A DNA stretch of 40,474 bases, taken from contig CAZPYT010000007.1 in the NCBI GenBank assembly GCA_964590955.1, forward strand, positions 1 to 40,474, read 5' to 3'. Source of the DNA: CAZPYT01 sp964590955. Lineage in GTDB: Bacteria > Patescibacteriota > WWE3 > UBA101185 > UBA10185. The position numbers and the translations under genes were made by a program. Shown here one piece after another: positions 24,628-32,889 of this stretch (position 1 is the first letter of the stretch; each line of letters starts with the position of its first letter). Below the pieces are notes generated by a model. It was not told where the DNA came from, ran no database searches, and saw only the letters and a program-made list of their open reading frames with translations.

Positions 24628-27166
24628 TCATCTTCCGTGGCAACGTTTATATTTCTTCCCACTACCACAAGGGCAAGGGTCATTTCTACCAACATGCACC
24701 TCACCCGAAACTACTTTTTCAACTTTGGTACTTGTTGCTGAAACTGATTTTCCACCGGAAACCGCACTAGCCTCTTGCGCAATTCCGGTTTCAATTTCAC
24801 CTTTTTGATAACTCATTTTTTTAGAAACCCCCGGTAATTCATTTACCGCTATTTGGCTTCCCTCAAGTGCAACATTTAATCTCTCAACAATTGACGAATA
24901 CATTTTTGAAACTAGCATTTCAAATCTTTGATGGCCTTCATTCTTGTACTCAACCATAGGGTCGCGCTGAGCATAACCTCGAAGACCGATGCCTTCTCTA
25001 AGCTGGTCCATGGCAACCAAATGATCCATCCACAAAACATCAATCACAGGTAGGCTTATCATTCCCAAACCTGAAAGCCAACGCTCTTTTCCAAGTGCTT
25101 TTTCGTGCTTTTCCCATTCACCAAATCCAATTCCCCCATATTCAGAAATCCTTTCAATAAACCATGTTTTATGCTCTTCGTTACCGCTAGCTAAATCTAA
25201 AATTCTACGTCGAAGCTTATAAACTACCTCACGGTGCATGTTTATAACATCATCCATTTCCACAACCTGCTTTCGGCGGTCAAAGTTAAAACCTTCTACT
25301 TTTTTCTGTGCATTTTCTATTGCCCGGGTAACAATAGAGGATTCAAGCGGAATTGATTCATCCAATCCAAATTTATTCATGATATTTTCTACTTGAGCGC
25401 CACCAAAAATGCGCATTAGATCGTCCTGTAACGAAACAAAAAATCTTGATGATCCCGGTTCTCCTTGACGACCTGATCTGCCGCGAAGCTGATTATCTAT
25501 ACGTCTTGATTCATGTCGTTCAGTACCAATAACATGCAGTCCACCCAGCCCCATTACTTCTTGCTTTTCTTTGGCAACAGCCGGGTCACCGCCAAGTTTA
25601 ATATCAACACCACGTCCTGCCATATTCGTAGATACTGTAACAGCATGCTTTCTTCCGGCTTGAGCAACAATTAATGCCTCTTTTTCATGGTTTTTTGCAT
25701 TTAGGATTTCATGCGGAATTTTCTTTCGCTTCAAAAATTCGTGTAATAGCTGGCTTTTTTCAACACTGGTCGTGCCGACTAATACCGGCTGACCTAGATT
25801 GAATTTTTCTGCAATTTCATCGGCCACCGCTTTAAACTTGGCAGATTCGGTTTTATAAACTAAATCATTTAAGTCTTTTCTAATGACATTTCTATNNNNN
25901 NNNNNCAACAACATCCAACTTATATATTTTGTAAAATTCTTCAGCCTCAGTAATAGCCGTACCGGTCATTCCCGCGAGCTTTTCATACATTCTAAAGTAA
26001 TTTTGATATGATACTTCAGCCATAGTTCTGGATTCTTCTTGTATAGCTACACCTTCTTTTGCTTCCAGAGCCTGATGGACACCTTGAGAATAACGATTAT
26101 TCGTCAGCAAACGTCCGGTAAACTGATCAACTACAACTATTTTTCCATCTTTAACAACATAATCTTTGTCTTTTTCATAAACTGTATGCGCCCGTAGAGT
26201 CTGTTCTATAAGATGAACCATTTCAAAATCCTCTTCGTAGAGATTTCCTACACCTAAAAGCTTTTCAACACGCCTGATACCCAAATCAGTTAAAGCCACA
26301 TTTTTATATTTTTCCTCAAGCTCATAATCTGTATCCTTAATTAATTGCTTCACTATAGAAGCTGCTAGGTGATAGCGATCTGTCGGTTGTGCATAAGAGG
26401 TGGAAATTATTAAAGGCGTTCTCGCAACATCAATTAGTATGGAGTCAACTTCATCAATAATTGCAAATTTATGTATCCCCCATCCCCCATTGGCATTTGT
26501 CTGCACCATATCTGTTAAACTTCTAACCATATTGTCACGAAGATAATCAAAACCGAATTCGTGGTTTGTACCATAAGTTATATCGCACTTATAAGCTTCG
26601 GCTCTCGGAACTTCCTTTAAATGTTTAGCATATTCATCTTGAAATGAAATATTTTCAAAAGAAGGATCATAAACATACGCTTTTTCCTGCATAATACAGC
26701 CCACTGAAATACCCAAATAATTGTAGTTTCTCCCCATCCATCCTGCACCATGCCGTGAAAGATAATCATTTGGTGTAACTACATGTACGCCATGTCCTGA
26801 AAGACTATTTAAATAAGCAGCAAGGGATGCTGTATTTGTTTTACCCTCTCCGGTTTTTTGCTCAGCTATCTTCCCCTGATGTAAAACAATACCGCCTATT
26901 AGCTGTGCATCGTGTAATTCAATGTTTTCAACGCGTCTTGTTACTTCTTTAACTAGTGCAAAAGCTTCAGGTAATAACACATCTAATATTTTCTGCTGAT
27001 CTGCGTGAGATTTTTCTTTTAGGAGCTCTTTCCATTCAATGGTTTTATTTTTAATATCCGCCTCAGAGAGATTTTTTAATGCAGGATAGAAGCTGTTAAC
27101 TTTATCAACCAAAGGTTTGATTTTTTTTATTTGTTTTTCGTTTGAGTCAAATAGTTTGCCAAACAT
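24628..27166 (-). CDS. secA: Preprotein translocase ATPase SecA, broken by an assembly gap
   Basis: SecA drives post-translational export through SecYEG. The N-half (27166 to the gap) has the Walker A region AEQKTGEGKTNTASLAAYLN, HVVTPNDYLSRHGAGWMG, the DEVDSILIDVARTPLIIS Walker B segment (usual DEARTP is DVARTP) and FTGRLLTNNRYSQGVHQALE. The C-half resumes at RNVIRKDLNDLVYKTESAKF and has TNMAGRGVDIKLGG, RRIDNQLRGRSGRQGEPGSS, the helical scaffold and a C-terminal zinc motif CPCGSGKKYKRCH that binds SecB or ribosomes in other species. Ten Ns (25896-25905) interrupt it and shift the frame. A TATAAT (27180-27175) ends 8 bases before the ATG. Confidence 0.97.
25896..25905. other. Assembly gap of 10 N inside secA
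   Basis: Ten unknown bases. Coding context is GTT GTT G-gap-AT AGA on the minus strand; homologues read VV(x)IPT(N/H)R here, which needs 12 bases, not 10. The gap length is therefore a placeholder, and the gene is probably intact. Confidence 0.9.
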
Positions 27167-27218
27167 ACCAGAAGATTATAACACCAAATAGACATAGCAA
27201 AATAAATATAATAGTCAA

Positions 27219-27986
27219 CTAAATTGCAAACAACAGTATTATTACTAGCACTAAACGGTATACAATGAAAACCTTTAAAGAATTATTTTTCAGATAATTA
27301 ATTAAAAAGTTAATAGCAAACATTCCTACTAAAAAACTACTTAAAAATCCTGAGATTAAAACAATATCTATAGTGAGTACAGAGTAAGATTCTATTAGTT
27401 TGAAAACTCCCGCGCCTAAAACAATGGGTATGGATAAAACGAAAGAAAATCTTGCGGCTGTGTCTCTTGTCAAATTTAGTAACATGCCACCGGAAATTGT
27501 TGAGCCAGATCGGGACACACCACTAAATAAGGCTAATGACTGAAATATTCCTACAAGAAAACCGGTTTTTATATCTATTTTTTCAATAGAATCAATCTTA
27601 TCCACATGCCAGGTTTTTTTGCTCATATGTTCAGCGAGCAACATCAGCAAGGTACCTGCAAGCAAAAACACACCAACGCTCGAAACTGATCTAAAAGTCT
27701 CTTCAATAGTCTTTTCCAGTAAAAAACCTAGTACACCGGCAGGAATGGAACCCACGAGAACAAGAAATGTCAGTTTACGATCCCTAATAATTTTCAATAA
27801 ATCTTTAAAAAAATAAATGATAAGAGCACAAGCAGTAGCCAGATGAAGTACAGTATCAAAGGCTAAAGACTGAACATCCCACCCTAATAAAGAAGGAACC
27901 ATAACCAAATGACCGCTTGAAGAAATTGGTAAAAACTCTGTTAGACCTTGAACTGCTCCGAGTATAAGGGCATGCAAAACTGTCAT
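27219..27986 (-). CDS. uppP: Undecaprenyl-diphosphatase (UppP/BacA)
   Basis: A 255-residue integral membrane enzyme that converts undecaprenyl diphosphate to the monophosphate carrier used for peptidoglycan and other surface polymers. Both active-site segments are present: ALILGAVQGLTEFLPISSSG plus HL near the N-terminus, and LFSGVSRSGSTISGGMLLNL in the middle; about eight membrane helices are visible. The gene ends with TAG, as a normal terminus of the last helix. It lies 1 base downstream of the spermidine-synthase-like gene and is probably co-transcribed. Together with mraY it marks a lipid-linked cell-wall pathway. Such proteins give bacitracin tolerance when overproduced. Confidence 0.95.
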   Translation of the reverse strand: MTVLHALILGAVQGLTEFLPISSSGHLVMVPSLLGWDVQSLAFDTVLHLATACALIIYFFKDLLKIIRDRKLTFLVLVGSIPAGVLGFLLEKTIEETFRSVSSVGVFLLAGTLLMLLAEHMSKKTWHVDKIDSIEKIDIKTGFLVGIFQSLALFSGVSRSGSTISGGMLLNLTRDTAARFSFVLSIPIVLGAGVFKLIESYSVLTIDIVLISGFLSSFLVGMFAINFLINYLKNNSLKVFIVYRLVLVIILLFAI

Positions 27987-27987
27987 A

Positions 27988-28683
27988 TTATTTTCGCCCG
28001 TAAATTAAAACATTATCTGAATTTGTATAACCTGCTACCACATAAGTCTGAACATCGTGTAAATAGATTTCTACAAAGTTGATAAAATCATTAACTTCAT
28101 CCTGATGATGTTTTGTATAAATCCTATTAATTATCAATAAACCGCCCGGAATCAGCATATCTTTTACTGCCGAAATAAAATTACCGGATTTACCTAACTC
28201 CGGAAATTTTTCACCAATATAAATATCAACAAAAGCTGCCTGAAAAGAACCTTTTGCTAGTTCGTAATTTTCAGGATCAACAATAACTCTACAAGCATCT
28301 GCAATTATTACTCTGTGCCTCTCGAGCGTATCTATTTCAAAATATTTCTTCGCGATATCATACATAACCGGGTCAATGTCTACGCTCACCATATACGCCT
28401 CTGGCAGCTCTCGTGAAATTAAATGCTGCACGGTTCCTCCGCCAAGACCTAAAATTAAAATGTTTTTTAACTTTGGCTCATTCTGTTTTAATACTTCAAG
28501 AGTTTTCCCCCACACCAACCGCTTTGCATTCTGGGAATTCCAGCTGATTGACTGTTCGATACCATCAACTTTAATTTTCTTTGTATCTCCAACTTTTACA
28601 ACGTCAACCTGGCCATTGAAATCAGAATGGGTTGAATAAATGACCTTTGGAATGTTCAAACCTGATATTGACGGTATCTGCAT
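27988..28683 (-). CDS. Spermidine-synthase-like methyltransferase-fold protein
   Basis: A 231-residue protein with the Rossmann-like core of polyamine synthases: NILILGLGGGTVQHLISREL, the acidic end of strand 2 in MVSVDIDPVMYDIAKKYFEI, VIIADACRVIV and AAFVDIYIGEKFPEL (position of the catalytic Asp in SpeE). It lacks the N-terminal beta-stranded tetramerisation domain of full spermidine synthases. Many such proteins have unproven substrates, so polyamine synthesis is only a possibility. The gene is the first of a two-gene unit with uppP. A TATAAG -10 ends 9 bases before the ATG. Confidence 0.75.
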   Translation of the reverse strand: MQIPSISGLNIPKVIYSTHSDFNGQVDVVKVGDTKKIKVDGIEQSISWNSQNAKRLVWGKTLEVLKQNEPKLKNILILGLGGGTVQHLISRELPEAYMVSVDIDPVMYDIAKKYFEIDTLERHRVIIADACRVIVDPENYELAKGSFQAAFVDIYIGEKFPELGKSGNFISAVKDMLIPGGLLIINRIYTKHHQDEVNDFINFVEIYLHDVQTYVVAGYTNSDNVLIYGRK

Positions 28684-28692
28684 TAGTACTAT

Positions 28693-28722
28693 CTTATAAC
28701 AAGTTTTTCTCTATGTCATCAA
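28693..28722 (-). promoter_or_regulatory. Leaderless promoter for the uppP operon
   Basis: Minus-strand TTGATG (28722-28717), 18 bases, TATAAG (28698-28693), ending 9 bases before the ATG at 28683. Confidence 0.45.
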
Positions 28723-28737
28723 AAATATTTTTGCAAT

Positions 28738-28766
28738 TTGTGTTATTGCAACTGTACTTGTACAAT
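28738..28766 (+). promoter_or_regulatory. Promoter of the small membrane protein
   Basis: TTGTGT (28738-28743), 17 bases, TACAAT (28761-28766). The predicted leader of about 25 bases contains a perfect AAGGAGG, in contrast to the leaderless neighbours. Confidence 0.5.
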
Positions 28767-28796
28767 CAAGGGCAACCAAAACAAAAAGGAGGCCTC

Positions 28797-29228
28797 GTGA
28801 ATAATTCAGTAGTTATTATCAAACAATTTATGGATATGTATAGATTATGCATGACCGCGCTGATGGTAAACTACATAATCAATGCCGACAAGGCATATGT
28901 ACCCATACTGATTTTTGGAATCCTGGGAGTTTTGATATGGATTAAAAATGAGATAGAGAAGTTCCATATGCTACCTCTAAAAAAAGTTGTAATCAGCAAA
29001 AGGTACAGGAGAGAATGGGTGCATAATAACCCCAAGATAATGTTGCAAAAATTTTTACTTGATCTTGAGTGGACCCTGCTTTATGCGGGAATTCCGTTAG
29101 CTTGGTTCTGTGTTGAATTTGCGGCAATAAACTTCACGTTTGAATCAAAACTGTTTTATTTGGTATTGCTACCGGATCTGTATTTACGATACCTTGCATA
29201 TTCCGATGATCAAATTCAGTATTTTTAA
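28797..29228 (+). CDS. Small polytopic membrane protein of unknown function
   Basis: A 143-residue protein starting at GTG (28797), chosen because a perfect AAGGAGG lies 6 bases upstream and the promoter TACAAT ends at 28766; the in-frame upstream sequence would precede the transcription start. Three hydrophobic segments are visible (about 32-50, 93-114 and 119-135), with a basic loop KKVVISKRYRREW between the first two. No family was recognised. It is a self-contained unit: promoter, leader with Shine-Dalgarno, gene, strong terminator. It is divergent from the uppP operon and convergent with serS. Confidence 0.65.
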   Translation: MNNSVVIIKQFMDMYRLCMTALMVNYIINADKAYVPILIFGILGVLIWIKNEIEKFHMLPLKKVVISKRYRREWVHNNPKIMLQKFLLDLEWTLLYAGIPLAWFCVEFAAINFTFESKLFYLVLLPDLYLRYLAYSDDQIQYF

Positions 29229-29239
29229 TCATGCGTACA

Positions 29240-29280
29240 AAAACATCCCTTCTTCAGCGGCTGCGTGTAAGGGGTGTTTT
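29240..29280. terminator. Bidirectional terminator between membrane protein gene and serS
   Basis: AAAACATCCCTT (29240-29251) pairs with AAGGGGTGTTTT (29269-29280) in a 12-base stem, A-rich on one side and T-rich on the other. It lies between two convergent gene ends (29228 and 29296) and can serve both. Confidence 0.8.
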
Positions 29281-29295
29281 CACTTTCTTAAAAAG

Positions 29296-30570
29296 TTATT
29301 TCTTTGTTATAACAGAAAATTCCAAATAACTCTTCAGCGCGTCAGGTACGGTAATACTTCCGTCTTCATTTTGATAATTTTCAATAATAGCTGCAAGTAA
29401 CCTCGGAGAAGCTGCTACCGTATTATTTAAAGTATTTACATACTTTAACTCTCCGCTTTTTGTTCTATATTTCATGTTCAACCTGCGTGCCTGAAAGTCC
29501 AGAAAATAGCTGTCGGAATGAGTTTCCCTGTATTTTCCTTGTGAGGGAAACCAAGTTTCTACGTCATATTTTTTACGCTGGCCGGCACCCATATCTCCGG
29601 TGCACATTAGCAGCACCTGATAAGGCAAACCTAATCCTGAAAGTAATTCTTCAGAGTAGCCAAGCATTTTGTCATGCCATTCTCTTGATAACTGCTCACC
29701 TTCAGGCAACAAAACAACCTGCTCCACCTTTGTAAATTGGTGTACACGAAATATACCTTTAGTATCTTTTCCATAACTACCAATTTCTCTTCTATAGCAA
29801 GGGCTTATACCCGCCAGCTTGATTGGAAGCTGACTTTCTTCCAGAATTTCGCCTGCGTGATAAGAAGTGAGAGATACTTCAGCAGTCCCAATTAGACACA
29901 TTCCGTCTTGAGTAAAATAATGGTCTTCTTCTCCCCAGGGAAAATATCCCGTACCCGTAAAATAATCCGGTCGGACCATCCACGGAACTTCTAAGATATC
30001 AAAACCCTTTGACTTGATTAGGTCGAGAGCATACCTCAACAAAGCAGAATGAAGTTCTAATCCTTTATTTTTCAAAAAATATCCTCTAAAACCGCCTATT
30101 TTCACACCACGCTCCGTATCAATAATGTCCAGAGCATTTGCCAAATCCATGTGGTCTTTAGGAGTAAAATCAAACTCCTGTATTTTTCCGGCCTGTTTTA
30201 TAATTTTGTTGCCATCCTCATTCTCACCGATAGGTACATCCGCTGCAGGAATATTAGGCACCCACAGCATCATGACATCAATTTTTTCTTTTAACTCTTT
30301 TAATTCAATTTCTAATGCTGACAAATCGTCTTTTATGGTTTTTGCTTCTTCCACAAGTATTTGTCGTTCTTCAACATCTATTATTTTAGAAATATCCTCT
30401 GATAACTGATTTTTTAGACTTCGTTTAATTTCAACAAGGCGAAGCACATCTCTGTATTTTTTATCCAAAGATAAAAGCTGATCAATATCAATAGTTTCTG
30501 TTAACTGCTTATTTCTTACTGCAGTTTTTACCTCTTCCGGGAATTCCCGAATAAATTTTATATCTAGCAT
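29296..30570 (-). CDS. serS: Seryl-tRNA synthetase
   Basis: SerRS (424 residues) charges tRNA-Ser. It has the N-terminal antiparallel coiled-coil arm that grips the tRNA long variable arm (about 30-105), and a class II core: motif 2 in GISPCYRREIGSYGKDTKGI plus FRVHQF, serine/AMP site TGTGYFPWGEEDHYFT and GTAEVSLTSYHAGEI, and motif 3 in LNNTVAASPRLLAAIIENYQ. The start MLDIKFIREFPEEVK at 30570 matches the family, with GGGAGG 7 bases upstream. The gene sits under a T-box riboswitch, so expression should rise when tRNA-Ser is uncharged. It is monocistronic. Confidence 0.97.
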   Translation of the reverse strand: MLDIKFIREFPEEVKTAVRNKQLTETIDIDQLLSLDKKYRDVLRLVEIKRSLKNQLSEDISKIIDVEERQILVEEAKTIKDDLSALEIELKELKEKIDVMMLWVPNIPAADVPIGENEDGNKIIKQAGKIQEFDFTPKDHMDLANALDIIDTERGVKIGGFRGYFLKNKGLELHSALLRYALDLIKSKGFDILEVPWMVRPDYFTGTGYFPWGEEDHYFTQDGMCLIGTAEVSLTSYHAGEILEESQLPIKLAGISPCYRREIGSYGKDTKGIFRVHQFTKVEQVVLLPEGEQLSREWHDKMLGYSEELLSGLGLPYQVLLMCTGDMGAGQRKKYDVETWFPSQGKYRETHSDSYFLDFQARRLNMKYRTKSGELKYVNTLNNTVAASPRLLAAIIENYQNEDGSITVPDALKSYLEFSVITKK

Positions 30571-30606
30571 AATTTTCCTCCCTTTTGTTCGCAGCAACAT
30601 TTACGA

Positions 30607-30797
30607 ACAAAAAAAACCCTTAAATACTTTTCAGGGTCCTTTATGGAAACGTGGACGGTGCCACCTGAATTTTTATCTCATTAAAGCTATTACGGACTCA
30701 TCCGGCAGAACATTTCCTTTCTGCAGCTCTGAGGGCGGAAACTTCCCTCGTCAAAGCTTTTCACTAACCACTTTATTGTGGTATTTACTTTTTCTAT
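30607..30797 (-). promoter_or_regulatory. T-box riboswitch of serS
   Basis: On the minus strand the T-box bulge reads TGGCACC inside an antiterminator TTCAGG-[TGGCACC]-GTCC...GGAC-CCTGAA (30669-30630). The variable C of UGGC pairs with a G discriminator, as expected for tRNA-Ser. The competing terminator is CCCT(GAA)...(TTA)AGGG (30636-30617) with a run of Us. Upstream, AAAGCT/AGCTTT (30760-30755 with 30688-30683) closes three hairpins: GAGGG/CCCTC, GCAGAA/TTCTGC and CGGA/TCCG. This is more compact than a canonical Stem I. A serine TCC (in GAGTCCG) or AGC (in AATAGCTT) could be the specifier; I cannot decide. Classic transcription-attenuation logic. Confidence 0.88.
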
Positions 30798-30803
30798 ATT
30801 TAT

Positions 30804-30832
30804 ATATAATAGCTAAGTAATTAATTTGTCAA
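30804..30832 (-). promoter_or_regulatory. Promoter of the serS T-box leader
   Basis: Minus-strand perfect TTGACA (30832-30827), 17 bases, TTATAT (30809-30804), with overlapping TATTAT as an alternative. The -35 lies 7 bases from the start of the divergent methyltransferase gene. Confidence 0.6.
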
Positions 30833-30838
30833 ATACAT

Positions 30839-31627
30839 ATGTTTAGCTTAAGTACCTACATTAGAGACGAGAATATAAAATCCAGTATTAGGATGTATGA
30901 CTATGAAGTTCCTAAAATTGACATATATGAATACGTTATTGACGAACTGGTGCGTCTCGATCCAATGTCAGTTTTAGAGATAGGATGTGGTGACGGTTCT
31001 TTTTTAAAAAGAATGAGAACTAAGTTTTACAAAGGCCCGCTTACAGGAATTGATGTATCGCTAGAAATGATAGATAAAGCAAAAGTAGATTCGAGAGATA
31101 TATTATATAAAGTAATGGATGCAAATAATATGTCTTTTACGGATGGTAGCTTTGATATCATAGTAGCAAATTTCACACTGCATACTATGCCAAACATTGC
31201 GCAAACAATGCAAGAAATATATAGAGTTTTAAAATCAGAAGGTAAATTTCTTGGAGCAGTTCATGGAATGGACCACCTGCCTAAAAGAAAAAAATACCTA
31301 AAAATGGCATTAGAATTTTTGCCTGGCACTGAATCCATAAACCCTCTTGAACGAGTAACGTTGAATAATCTTAATACTTTCATGCAAAAATTTGAAAATC
31401 TCCAAACAAACGGCTATAAATCTGAGATTAAGCTGGATGACCCAAAAATTTATGTCGAGTATATAGATAATCTGCGTGACTATGTGTTTGAGCCAATTCC
31501 TGATAATGCAAGCTGGAATAACGTGCTAAACATGGTAGAAAGCTCAATAGCAGAAGAAATGGCAGACAGGGGTATTTTTACTGAAACAACGCACGTAGGA
31601 TACTTTAAAACATTAAAACCTTTATAA
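30839..31627 (+). CDS. Class I SAM-dependent methyltransferase
   Basis: A 262-residue methyltransferase with motif I MSVLEIGCGDGSFLKRMRTK, the acidic residue after strand 2 (LTGIDVSLEMIDKA), motif II-like YKVMDANNMSFTDGSFDIIV and the post-motif helix IYRVLKSEGKFLGAVHG. This is the Methyltransf_11/UbiE-like subgroup that usually acts on small molecules. The C-terminal 90 residues are not distinctive and no substrate can be named. The gene is divergent from the serS T-box unit and precedes the infA promoter. Confidence 0.85.
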   Translation: MFSLSTYIRDENIKSSIRMYDYEVPKIDIYEYVIDELVRLDPMSVLEIGCGDGSFLKRMRTKFYKGPLTGIDVSLEMIDKAKVDSRDILYKVMDANNMSFTDGSFDIIVANFTLHTMPNIAQTMQEIYRVLKSEGKFLGAVHGMDHLPKRKKYLKMALEFLPGTESINPLERVTLNNLNTFMQKFENLQTNGYKSEIKLDDPKIYVEYIDNLRDYVFEPIPDNASWNNVLNMVESSIAEEMADRGIFTETTHVGYFKTLKPL

Positions 31628-31640
31628 TATGCCTAATTCG

Positions 31641-31669
31641 TTGACCTCATTATATTAATTTGTTAGAAT
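31641..31669 (+). promoter_or_regulatory. Promoter of the infA-rpsI operon
   Basis: TTGACC (31641-31646), 17 bases, TAGAAT (31664-31669). Transcription should begin near 31676, which lies after the ATG at 31672 and about 8 bases before the ATG at 31684, so it decides the infA start. Confidence 0.65.
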
Positions 31670-31683
31670 CGATGCCGTACCAA

Positions 31684-31908
31684 ATGACTGATAATACAAA
31701 GCAAGTAATTAGTAAAGACGGAAAAGTAACAGAAGCTCTACAGGGCGGAATGTTCAAAATCGAATTTGAAGATGAAAGTGTTGCTTTAGCAACAATATCT
31801 GGTAAAATGCGAAAGTTCCGTATTAGAATATTGCCTGGAGATCGAGTAAAAGTTGATTTCTCACCTCATGATCTTACAAGAGGAAGAATATCTCTCAGGC
31901 TTAGATGA
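31684..31908 (+). CDS. infA: Translation initiation factor IF-1
   Basis: IF-1 (74 residues from the ATG at 31684) is an OB-fold factor that occupies the ribosomal A site during initiation. The sequence has GKVTEALQGGMFKIEFEDES, ISGKMRKFRIRILPGDRV and the closing SPHDLTRGRISLR. The start MTDNTKQVISKDG was chosen over the in-frame ATG at 31672 because the promoter TAGAAT ends at 31669, placing 31672 before the likely transcription start. The leader is then only about 8 bases, without Shine-Dalgarno. It heads the alpha-type operon, 4 bases before rpmJ. Confidence 0.94.
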   Translation: MTDNTKQVISKDGKVTEALQGGMFKIEFEDESVALATISGKMRKFRIRILPGDRVKVDFSPHDLTRGRISLRLR

Positions 31909-31912
31909 AATT

Positions 31913-32029
31913 ATGAAAGTAAAAGCATCAGTAAAAAGAATGTGTGATGATTGCAAAGTTGTCCGTAGAAAGGGCGTAGTTAGAGTTATCTGTTCAAGAA
32001 ACCCTAAACATAAACAAAGACAAGGCTAA
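31913..32029 (+). CDS. rpmJ: 50S ribosomal protein L36
   Basis: A 38-residue protein, MKVKASVKRMCDDCKVVRRK followed by GVVRVICSRNPKHKQRQG, matching L36 in full. It has the zinc-binding set Cys11, Cys14, Cys27 and His33 (the C+ form). L36 binds 23S rRNA late in 50S assembly. It lies 4 bases after infA and 3 before rpsM, the standard order. Too short for most gene finders but unmistakable. Confidence 0.96.
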   Translation: MKVKASVKRMCDDCKVVRRKGVVRVICSRNPKHKQRQG

Positions 32030-32032
32030 ATT

Positions 32033-32419
32033 ATGGCAAGATTGGCAGGTATTAACATCCCAGATGAAAAAAGACTAGTTATATCGCTTACTTATATTCA
32101 CGGCGTAGGTAGAACTACTGCGAAAAATATTATAAAACTGGCAGGATTGAATGAAAGCACTAGAGTTAAAGACTTAGCCGAAGGAGAACTGGCAGTTCTT
32201 CAAAATGCTATTTCTGAAATGCAGGTTCCGGTAGAAGGCGAACTTAGAAGAATTATAAGACAAAATATTAGAAGATTGATGGACATCAAGTCATATAGAG
32301 GGCAAAGACACAGAGACGGATTGCCGGTAAGAGGTCAAAGTACTAGAAGAAATGCAAGAACAAGAAAAGGCAAGAAAAAAACAGTTGGAGGAATGAAAAG
32401 GAAACTGACGAAGAAGTAG
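32033..32419 (+). CDS. rpsM: 30S ribosomal protein S13
   Basis: S13 (128 residues) lies in the 30S head, touches the P-site tRNA and forms bridges to the 50S. Conserved segments: MARLAGINIPDEKRLVISLT, YIHGVGRTTAKNII, RRLMDIKSYRGQRHRDGLPV and the tail RGQSTRRNARTRKGKKKTVG. The gene ends in TAG, one of the normal uses of that stop here, and the stop lies inside the left arm of a long hairpin that fills the space to rpsK. No Shine-Dalgarno was seen. Confidence 0.97.
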   Translation: MARLAGINIPDEKRLVISLTYIHGVGRTTAKNIIKLAGLNESTRVKDLAEGELAVLQNAISEMQVPVEGELRRIIRQNIRRLMDIKSYRGQRHRDGLPVRGQSTRRNARTRKGKKKTVGGMKRKLTKK

Positions 32420-32488
32420 GTATCGTTTTGTGCTAAGGCTATATGTGGGGAAACCCGTTTCCCCACTACGCCTGAGCACGATACCTAC
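32416..32488 (+). promoter_or_regulatory. Long composite hairpin in the rpsM-rpsK spacer
   Basis: GTAGGTATCG (32416-32425) pairs with CGATACCTAC (32479-32488); GTGCT/AGCAC, AGGC/GCCT (32436-32439 with 32470-32473) and GTGGGGAAAC/GTTTCCCCAC (32445-32454 with 32457-32466) continue the stem to a CCCG tetraloop. The whole 73 bases form one nearly continuous hairpin that includes the rpsM stop codon. No U-tract follows, so a Rho-independent terminator is unlikely; a pause, processing or protein-binding site is possible. Confidence 0.75.
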
Positions 32489-32511
32489 TTGTTCGTCACA
32501 AAAAAAATATT

Positions 32512-32886
32512 ATGGCTAAAAAGAACAAAGAAAAAACAATGCCAACAACAGGCAGAGTATATATAAAAGCAGGATTTAACAATACAATTGTTACAATCAC
32601 TGATGCAGAAGGAAATGCACTCTTTGCAGGAAGTGCAGGCGGTTCAGGATTTAAAGGATCAAGAAAAGCAACACCTTACGCAGCAACAAAAACTACTGAG
32701 GAAATTGCTAGAAATGCATCTGCTGCAGGTTTGAAAGAAGTCTCAGTAGTAGTAAAAGGTCCGGGTTTAGGCAGAATTCCTGCGATAAAAGCTTTGAAAA
32801 CCGGAGGATTAAATGTAGTTTCAATTTCAGACGCTACACCCATTCCACACAATGGATGTAGACCTAAAAAGAGAAGAAGAGTCTAA
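32512..32886 (+). CDS. rpsK: 30S ribosomal protein S11
   Basis: S11 (124 residues) forms the 30S platform near the mRNA exit. Conserved stretches include GRVYIKAGFNNTIVTITDAE, SAGGSGFKGSRKATPYAAT and the closing SISDATPIPHNGCRPKKRRR. It is separated from rpsM by a 92-base spacer filled by a hairpin, unusual in this otherwise tight operon. The start follows an A-rich stretch without Shine-Dalgarno. rpsD begins 3 bases downstream. Confidence 0.97.
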   Translation: MAKKNKEKTMPTTGRVYIKAGFNNTIVTITDAEGNALFAGSAGGSGFKGSRKATPYAATKTTEEIARNASAAGLKEVSVVVKGPGLGRIPAIKALKTGGLNVVSISDATPIPHNGCRPKKRRRV

Positions 32887-32889
32887 ACT

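Noticed and set aside
25892..25914. Two separate split secA genes
   Set aside because: The break is made by a 10-N assembly gap; the domains on both sides are complementary and complete.
30693..30704. GGATGAGTCC resembling the CUGAUGAGUCC core of a hammerhead ribozyme
   Set aside because: The matching GGAC-GAAA half and the third stem are missing; the bases fit a CGGA/TCCG hairpin of the T-box leader instead.
32416..32488. Rho-independent terminator between rpsM and rpsK
   Set aside because: No U-tract follows on the plus strand (next bases are TTGTTCGTC), and the operon must continue to rpsK, rpsD and rpoA.
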